A stretch of DNA of 54,735 nucleotides from an uncultured Lachnospiraceae bacterium (GTDB lineage Bacteria; Bacillota; Clostridia; Lachnospirales; Lachnospiraceae): contig CANPOY010000019.1 in assembly GCA_947575805.1 (NCBI GenBank), positions 1 through 54,735 of the forward strand, written 5' to 3'. The notes beneath the pieces are model-generated. The model searched no databases. It saw only the letters and a list, made by a program, of their open reading frames with translations, and had not been told where the DNA came from. How positions within the stretch are numbered: the first letter of the stretch is position 1; every line of letters starts with the position of its first letter. This document shows positions 49,681-54,735 of the stretch, piece after piece. Both the position numbers and the translations under genes were made by a program.

Positions 49681-51348
49681 ATGGGAAACAACAGTTTAAA
49701 AAGGAAAGATAACTCATTTCTTGTGCAAGCCGGTATCTTGGCAGCAGCCGGAATGATCAGCAGAGTGATAGGGCTCCTATACAGGAGCCCTTTACATCGT
49801 GTCATCGGCGACCTGGGAATGGGGTACTATAATACTGCTTTTAATTTTTATAATATTGTGTTGATGATTTCCTCCTACAGTATTCCGGCTGCTATCTCCA
49901 AGGTGATTGCCCAGAAGCTGGCGCTGAAAGAATATCGGGCCGCTCATAAAATGTTCGTGTGTGCTTTGGGGTATGTGCTGGCAGTAGGGGGTGTTGCCAG
50001 TTTGATTTTGTTTTTCGGGGCAGGCCTGTTTGTGGAGCCGGAAGTGATTCCGGTGCTGCGCGCTTTTGCCCCTACGATTTTTGTGTATGGTATTCTGGGG
50101 GTGCTGCGAGGATATTTTCAGGCCCATAAGAGTATGGCCCAGACCTCTGTTTCCCAAATCCTGGAGCAGATAGCGAACGCTATTGTCAGCGTGGGCGCCG
50201 CGTATCTCCTGATTCGCAGCAGCTTTGCGGCCATGGAGGTTCCCGCGGACAGGGAGGGTAAGGTGCTGTGGGGAACCAAGGGGGCAGTGGGCAGTGCCAT
50301 GGGAACGGGGGCAGGGGTGCTGACGGCGCTTTTGTTTATGCTGGGCATGTACGCCCTGAACAAAGGCCTGATTCACAAACGGGTGCGGAGTGACGTGCAT
50401 GAGGATGCTGATTCCTACGGAGATATTTTAAAGACCATCACTCTGGTGGTAACCCCCTTTATCCTAAGTACGGCAGTTTATCAGTTGAGCAGTACGGTAA
50501 ACAACATTTTATATACGAGGGCGCTTCCTGCTTTAAAGGAGCTGGATACGGTGGATATTCATTCCCGCTGGGGCGTGTTTTCCGGGCAGTCGCAGACCAT
50601 CTCCAATATTCCTGTTGCTTTTGCCTCGGCCATGGCGGTTGCCATGCTTCCGGCAGTTGCCCAGCTGACTGCGGCCAAGAAGATCGGGGAGGCAAGGGCT
50701 AAGGTTGGGCTTGCGGTGAAGACCACCATGATCATCTCCATTCCCTGTGCCGTGGGACTGTTTGCACTGGCCAGGCCAGTGACTGCTCTGCTGTTTAAAA
50801 ATACGCAGGAGTCGGAAGATCTGGCCACCGGCCTGCTGATGGCGTTGGCGGTGTCGGTGGTTTTCTATAGTCTGTCGACCTTAAACAGCCAGATTCTGCA
50901 GGGGTTAGGCAGGCTGAATGCTCCTATCATCAATGCGGGGCTTTCTTTGATGCTGCAGTCGGCGGTGGCGGTGCCGCTGTTGTTTTGTACCGGGTTGGAT
51001 CTGTATGCCATAGCCATTGCAAATATTGTGTATTCGGGATTCATGTGCATCTTAAACCAGATTTCGGTGCGTAAGGCCATCGGCTATCGGCAGGAAATCG
51101 TGAGTACCTTCCTGATCCCGCTGCTGGCTTCCGCCTTTATGGGAGCTGCGGCCTGGGCGGTGTATGAGGCCCTGCTGATGCTGACAAAATCCCCGCGGAT
51201 TTCCGTGATCCCGGCGATTTTGATCGGGGCGGTGATCTACTTTGCGCTGCTGATTCTGTTCCGGGGAGTGTCGGAGGAGGAGCTGAGGAGCTTTCCCAAG
51301 GGCCATCTGCTGGTGCGTATCGCCAGGAAATTTAAACTGCTGAAGTAA
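49681..51348 (+). CDS. MOP superfamily flippase (SpoVB/MurJ/YtgP type)
   Basis: 555 aa with about 14 spans. 'FLVQAGILAAAGMISRVIGLLYRSPL' (quoted in part), 'GYYNTAFNFYNIVLMISSYSIPAAISKV' and 'LRGYFQAHKSMAQTSVSQILEQ' are hallmarks of the polysaccharide-biosynthesis/SpoVB branch. It should flip lipid-linked precursors of peptidoglycan, cortex or a surface glycan across the membrane. Which of these cannot be decided here. The ribosome site (AGGGGTCGG) is weak. A terminator follows at 51375. Confidence 0.9.
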   Translation: MGNNSLKRKDNSFLVQAGILAAAGMISRVIGLLYRSPLHRVIGDLGMGYYNTAFNFYNIVLMISSYSIPAAISKVIAQKLALKEYRAAHKMFVCALGYVLAVGGVASLILFFGAGLFVEPEVIPVLRAFAPTIFVYGILGVLRGYFQAHKSMAQTSVSQILEQIANAIVSVGAAYLLIRSSFAAMEVPADREGKVLWGTKGAVGSAMGTGAGVLTALLFMLGMYALNKGLIHKRVRSDVHEDADSYGDILKTITLVVTPFILSTAVYQLSSTVNNILYTRALPALKELDTVDIHSRWGVFSGQSQTISNIPVAFASAMAVAMLPAVAQLTAAKKIGEARAKVGLAVKTTMIISIPCAVGLFALARPVTALLFKNTQESEDLATGLLMALAVSVVFYSLSTLNSQILQGLGRLNAPIINAGLSLMLQSAVAVPLLFCTGLDLYAIAIANIVYSGFMCILNQISVRKAIGYRQEIVSTFLIPLLASAFMGAAAWAVYEALLMLTKSPRISVIPAILIGAVIYFALLILFRGVSEEELRSFPKGHLLVRIARKFKLLK

Positions 51349-51374
51349 AAGCGTTATTGGCGTGATCTGCATTT

Positions 51375-51401
51375 CCGCGGAAATGAGCCGCGGGTATTTT
51401 T
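51375..51401 (+). terminator. Intrinsic terminator after the flippase gene
   Basis: CCGCGG (51375-51380), 7-nt loop, CCGCGG (51388-51393), then GTATTTTTAC. Confidence 0.7.
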
Positions 51402-51489
51402 ACCCATATCCCGCCAACAGCAGGGGCTAAAGTACAATAAAGAAAATGAAATTGCTTCACGGTAAGGAAAACTTTCAATGGTATTCCTT

Positions 51490-51636
51490 CTAGTATAAGA
51501 TCATGATAGCAACAGAGAACAGAATAAAATACACCAACAGGCCTATTCCCGGATTTGTGTGTGTTTTGTTGATAAACCGAAGAGCAGAGATACCGACATC
51601 GTTTGTACGCTTATCTTGGGTCTTTGTGCCAAACAC
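51490..51636 (-). CDS. Possible small membrane protein or gene remnant
   Basis: A frame on the minus strand reads like real protein from about 51731 to the stop at 51490. It ends 'ALRFINKTHTNPG' plus one good membrane span (IGLLVYFILFSVAIMILY). The only plausible start is GTG at 51636 (48 aa), with GAAAAG upstream. The open part before it ('GLQWYHTINCTEK') is also protein-like, so it may be the 3' end of a decayed gene. It fills the otherwise empty 51400-51730 gap. Confidence 0.35.
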   Translation of the reverse strand: MFGTKTQDKRTNDVGISALRFINKTHTNPGIGLLVYFILFSVAIMILY

Positions 51637-51732
51637 TATCTTTTCGGTGCAGTTTATGGTATGATACCACTGAAGTCCTGCAGGTTTAAAGCAGAGAACG
51701 GATGAGAAAGCACAGTGGGAGGTACTTCAGAT

Positions 51733-52149
51733 ATGAGCAGATTTTTATACTGGATCGTGGAAATGATAGCAAAAGTGCACAACTGGCTGTTAAAGTTGAA
51801 TGATGCCTATGAATACAATTTTACGGATAAGGAGCTTCATTTCCTGATTATCGGGGCGCTGGGAATGGGGATGATCTTTGTAATTCACCCTGTTTTCAAA
51901 TGGCTTGTAAGGCATAACCATACCATGGTGATCAGTTGGTTTTATGTGTTTACACTGATCATCGTCATTACCTTTGCCATTGAAATCGGGCAGCGCGTCA
52001 CGCATACAGGAGTAATGGATTTCGCCGATATTGTGTTTGGCGTGGTTGGATTTATCTGTATGTTTTTTGTCTTTTCGGTGATCAGAGGGATTTACCACCT
52101 GATCCGGCGTAAGATCCGCAGAAGGCGGGAGGATGCGCTTTTGGGATGA
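51733..52149 (+). CDS. VanZ-like membrane protein
   Basis: 138 aa with three or four spans. 'TDKELHFLIIGALGMGM' and 'EIGQRVTHTGVMDFADIVFGVVGF' (quoted in part) match the VanZ pattern, with an acidic residue in a membrane segment and 'D..D...N/G..G'. Role unknown in most bacteria. GGGAGGTACTTCAGAT gives the ribosome site for 51733. It is 18 bp upstream of the glycerate kinase gene. Confidence 0.75.
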   Translation: MSRFLYWIVEMIAKVHNWLLKLNDAYEYNFTDKELHFLIIGALGMGMIFVIHPVFKWLVRHNHTMVISWFYVFTLIIVITFAIEIGQRVTHTGVMDFADIVFGVVGFICMFFVFSVIRGIYHLIRRKIRRRREDALLG

Positions 52150-52167
52150 GAATTGCGGAGCAGGGTT

Positions 52168-53409
52168 ATGGATTTGAAAAGAGATGCTGACAGGATCATA
52201 AGAGCCGCGTTACAGAAGGTGATGCCGGACGAGGCGGTAGCGCAGGCATTGGCAGGGAAAGCTTTTGGCGGGGGCAGGGTGTATCTTGTGGCGGCAGGTA
52301 AAGCAGCATGGCAGATGGCAAAAACAGCAATTTCAATTCTGGGGGACAGGCTGCAGGCCGGAGTATGTGTGACGAAATACGGGCATGTGAAAGGCCATAT
52401 CCCGAAGGTTCGCTGTTTTGAAGCAGGGCATCCCGTGCCGGATGAAAATTCCTTCAGGGGCACTCAGGCGGCCCTGGACCTGGTGGAAAATTTGAAAAGA
52501 GAGGATACGGTTATTTTTCTGCTGTCAGGGGGAGGGTCAGCGCTTTTTGAAAAGCCTCTGACAGACGGGAGGGAGCTTTCGGAGCTTACGGAGCAGCTTC
52601 TGACATGCGGGGCGGATATTACGGAGATGAACACCATACGCAAAAGGCTCTCCGCAGTAAAGGGAGGCCGCTTTGCGAAAGCTTGCGCCCCCGCAAGGGT
52701 GTACAGCATTGTGTTAAGCGACATATTGGGAGATCCGTTGGACATGATCGCCTCCGGCCCCGCATATCCTGACAGCAGCACCTGTGAACAGGCGCTGGCG
52801 GTGGCAGGGAAATATGGTCTCCGGCTCAGCGGTCGGGCCATGGAGCTGCTAAAAGCGGAAACACCGAAGGAACTGGACAATGTGGAAACCGTGGTTACGG
52901 GAAGTGTCAGGAATCTGTGCCTGGCGGCTGCACAGGCCTGTGAAGTCCTGGGGTATCAGCCCCTGATCCTGACAGACCGGCTTTGCTGTGAGGCCAGGGA
53001 GGCGGGAAGCTTTCTGGCCTCCGTCGCAAAGTCACATCAGGAATCGGAGCGCAGTCTTGCTTTTCTGGCAGGGGGAGAGACCATTGTGCATTTGACCGGA
53101 TCCGGGAAGGGAGGCCGGAACCAGGAGCTGGCGCTGGCTGCCGCAGAAGGAATTTCCGGATTAAAGGATACCGCCATATTCAGCATCGGAAGCGACGGAA
53201 CGGACGGCCCCACGGATGCCGCCGGGGGATACTGTGACGGAGAGACCAAAGAGCGCCTGCGTGCCAAAGGGATTGAAATCTATCAGGCGCTGCAGGACAA
53301 CAACGCCTATATGGCGCTGGAGGAAGCGGGGGGACTGATTAAAACGGGCCCCACCGGCACCAATGTCAATGATGTTGCGGTGGTGCTGATTAAGAGGGAG
53401 GGAAATTAA
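52168..53409 (+). CDS. Glycerate 2-kinase, MOFRL family
   Basis: 413 aa. Phosphorylates D-glycerate at the 2 position in serine or glyoxylate breakdown. N-terminal 'RVYLVAAGKAAWQMAKTA', 'GHPVPDENSFRGTQAALDLV' and 'FLLSGGGSALFEKPL' (quoted in part); C-terminal MOFRL domain with 'GGRNQELALAAAEGI' and 'GSDGTDGPTDAAGGY'. The start at 52168 follows GCGGAGCAGGGTT. A terminator lies 60 bp after the stop. Confidence 0.93.
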   Translation: MDLKRDADRIIRAALQKVMPDEAVAQALAGKAFGGGRVYLVAAGKAAWQMAKTAISILGDRLQAGVCVTKYGHVKGHIPKVRCFEAGHPVPDENSFRGTQAALDLVENLKREDTVIFLLSGGGSALFEKPLTDGRELSELTEQLLTCGADITEMNTIRKRLSAVKGGRFAKACAPARVYSIVLSDILGDPLDMIASGPAYPDSSTCEQALAVAGKYGLRLSGRAMELLKAETPKELDNVETVVTGSVRNLCLAAAQACEVLGYQPLILTDRLCCEAREAGSFLASVAKSHQESERSLAFLAGGETIVHLTGSGKGGRNQELALAAAEGISGLKDTAIFSIGSDGTDGPTDAAGGYCDGETKERLRAKGIEIYQALQDNNAYMALEEAGGLIKTGPTGTNVNDVAVVLIKREGN

Positions 53410-53469
53410 AGGTTTTACGTTTTCAGGCACGCCGGCTGAAAATTAGCAGTAAATAAGGTATGGACAGTA

Positions 53470-53497
53470 AAAGGATTGGTTTTCCAGTCCTTTTTTA
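53470..53497 (+). terminator. Intrinsic terminator after glycerate kinase
   Basis: AAAGGATTGG (53470-53479), loop TTTT, CCAGTCCTTT (53484-53493), one T-G pair, followed by TTTAC. Confidence 0.85.
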
Positions 53498-53605
53498 CAT
53501 TTGCATTCTGTGCTTTATCTTACTGCTTTTTCTGTTTTTACTGTAACATTGGTCCCTCAATCCGGATATATGTATGACACGGCAGTAAGGTAAGTTCCGC
53601 GGCAC

Positions 53606-53691
53606 GGAATGTAAATTCTGAAGCGTAACCGCTAAGGCAGAAACCTCGGAGCGTAAACTCTGCCGTGTTGGCGGAAAGGAGCGTAAAATTA
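53606..53691 (+). repeat. Degenerate 14-bp repeats before the permease gene
   Basis: GGAATGTAAATTCT (53606), GAAGCGTAACCGCT (53620), GGAGCGTAAACTCT (53648) and GGAGCGTAAAATTA (53678). Starts are 14, 28 and 30 bp apart. The last copy contains the ribosome site of the next gene. Could be a protein-binding array or a slipped duplication. Confidence 0.5.
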
Positions 53692-54485
53692 TGATAAGAC
53701 AGGAATTGAAAAGAGCTTTTGGTTCAAAACCCTTTTGGGTGACCTGTGGGATTACGTTGGCAATGCTTGCCTTCGGCAGCAGTGATTATTTGCCGCTTTC
53801 TTATGCTACTGTTAAAATTCCAAAACCATGGTGGATTTATTATTTTCACTGCTTTTTTTTAGGAATGAAAACAATGCTGCCGGTGTTTTACCCGATTGTG
53901 GTTATGATTCCTTATGTTCTCTCATATCGGAGGGACAGGGACAGCGGTTACAGGCAGCTTATTTTGCTCAAGACCTCCCGGAAAGCTTATCTGGGGGCGA
54001 AAGCGTTGGCGGTTGGTATTTCGGCTTTTGAGGCTGTTCTGCTGCCTTGCCTCGCTTGGATTCCTGTTTGCAGGTTGTTAGGGGATACAAACTGGGACTA
54101 TGCCCTGGAATATTATGGACATAATATCCATTTTGCTCCTGCGTTCTACGAGGAGCATGTGGTTCTGTATTGTGTAATGTATGCTTTCCATGCCGCTCTA
54201 TTGGGTACTGCATTTGCCTTGCTTGGACTGGGCTTAAGTGCGGTGGTCAAAAACAGGTATGTGGCATTGCTTTTGCCTTTTTGCTATGCGATCTTTTCAT
54301 CGTCTGTTCTCAGCTCTTTTGTTGGTAAATGGTTTGCTGCCCTGGATATGATGCCCTTACAGATATATTGTTATAGAGAGGTATACCCATTGGGATACTG
54401 GACGATTCCGGTTTACGAGGCAGTATTGACAGTGGTTGGATTGGCGTTGTACTGGGGAGGGGATCGTCATGATAGCAAAGCTTAA
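53691..54485 (+). CDS. ABC-2 type permease-like membrane protein
   Basis: 264 aa with six spans: about 18-34, 55-75, 100-120, 155-180, 190-212 and 235-255. The layout and the cytosolic motif 'SYRRDRDSGYRQLILLKTSRKAYLGAK' (quoted in part) fit ABC-2 exporters, where this region touches the ATPase. GAAAGGAGCGTAAAATT precedes the ATG. It overlaps a second membrane protein by 17 bp; the ATPase is probably beyond the window edge. GC content is lower than in the upstream genes. Confidence 0.75.
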   Translation: MIRQELKRAFGSKPFWVTCGITLAMLAFGSSDYLPLSYATVKIPKPWWIYYFHCFFLGMKTMLPVFYPIVVMIPYVLSYRRDRDSGYRQLILLKTSRKAYLGAKALAVGISAFEAVLLPCLAWIPVCRLLGDTNWDYALEYYGHNIHFAPAFYEEHVVLYCVMYAFHAALLGTAFALLGLGLSAVVKNRYVALLLPFCYAIFSSSVLSSFVGKWFAALDMMPLQIYCYREVYPLGYWTIPVYEAVLTVVGLALYWGGDRHDSKA

Positions 54486-54735
54486 GTTGGAATGGGAAGA
54501 GCTTGGCTTTTGGAAAAAGTTAATCATTCAAAGCCTTCTTTCGGTCATGGTGGCATATGTTCATTTGGATTATTTTTTGAGAGACTGGCCGGGGGCGTCT
54601 ATTGGCGAATATATTGTATATTCCTTGACACAGGAAAATTATTTTTTGGTACTGTTTCCTTTTTTGTGTCTGGCATGGATCAGTGGAAAGAATCATGAAA
54701 TATGCAGATACCCTCTTTTGCTCCGATACCGGACC
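54469..54735 (+). CDS. Second ABC-2 type membrane protein (3' partial)
   Basis: 89 codons, open at the right edge. The ATG at 54469 follows GGGGAGGGGATCGTC and overlaps the previous stop. 'KLKLEWEELGFWKKLIIQSLL' precedes the first span. A second hydrophobic stretch, 'YFLVLFPFLCLAWISG', follows. Likely the partner permease subunit; the rest lies outside the window. Confidence 0.65.
   Translation, partial: MIAKLKLEWEELGFWKKLIIQSLLSVMVAYVHLDYFLRDWPGASIGEYIVYSLTQENYFLVLFPFLCLAWISGKNHEICRYPLLLRYRT

Overview
The window looks like a chromosomal segment of a spore-forming Lachnospiraceae-type member of the Clostridia (inference). Reasons: SpoVAD, SpoVAE, a SpoVB/MurJ-type flippase, a GerM lipoprotein and a Spo0A-type DNA-binding protein; a DUF5721 gene, a family I associate with Lachnospiraceae; strong GGAGG ribosome sites; sigma-A promoters close to TTGACA-17-TATAAT; and a gut-like set of plant-glycan hydrolases. 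Most of it is ordinary housekeeping DNA. The accessory or poorly understood parts are small: regulatory repeats, leader RNAs, tiny membrane proteins and gene remnants.

Layout. 1-11.7 kb: the 3' part of a repeat-bearing SH3 protein, spoVAD, a YicI-like GH31 alpha-xylosidase, a DUF2975 membrane protein with its XRE partner, two exported proteins of unknown function, a D,D-carboxypeptidase, ridA, a shikimate-kinase-like gene, a DMT transporter and spoVAE. 11.7-18 kb: DUF5721, DegV, then an AraC regulator divergent from a GH31-GH43 pair. 18-19.5 kb: three small membrane proteins and a consensus promoter that drives no convincing protein gene (candidate ncRNA). 19.5-30.3 kb: the arginine genes, with argG divergent from argC over tandem ARG-box-like sites, then argJ, argB and argD. 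Between argC and argJ lie a large membrane protein, an odd tRNA(GAC) on the other strand, a structured-RNA candidate and a GNAT acetyltransferase. 30.3-36.5 kb: comEA, a two-component system, gerM and comEC in one direction. 36.5-39.4 kb: a GntR/YtrA-type regulator under a promoter buried in a perfect 27-bp inverted repeat, followed by an ABC transporter. 39.4-45.2 kb: xpt, divergent from a BMP-type nucleoside ABC transporter whose ATPase gene carries a one-base frameshift in a G7 run; the transporter is preceded by a structured leader. 45.1-48 kb: holA, an IS3 transposase remnant, a small membrane protein and a receiver-less Spo0A homologue. 48-54.7 kb: glgA, the flippase, a VanZ-like protein, glycerate kinase, and an ABC-2 permease pair running off the end.

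Best leads for something undescribed: (i) the structured RNA candidate at 24246-24423 before the GNAT gene, next to an atypical tRNA inside the arginine cluster; (ii) the orphan transcription unit at 19092-19420; (iii) the structured leader at 40090-40196; (iv) the 27-bp palindromic promoter at 36546-36612; (v) the receiver-less Spo0A paralogue. I found no CRISPR array, rRNA, prophage or complete insertion sequence.
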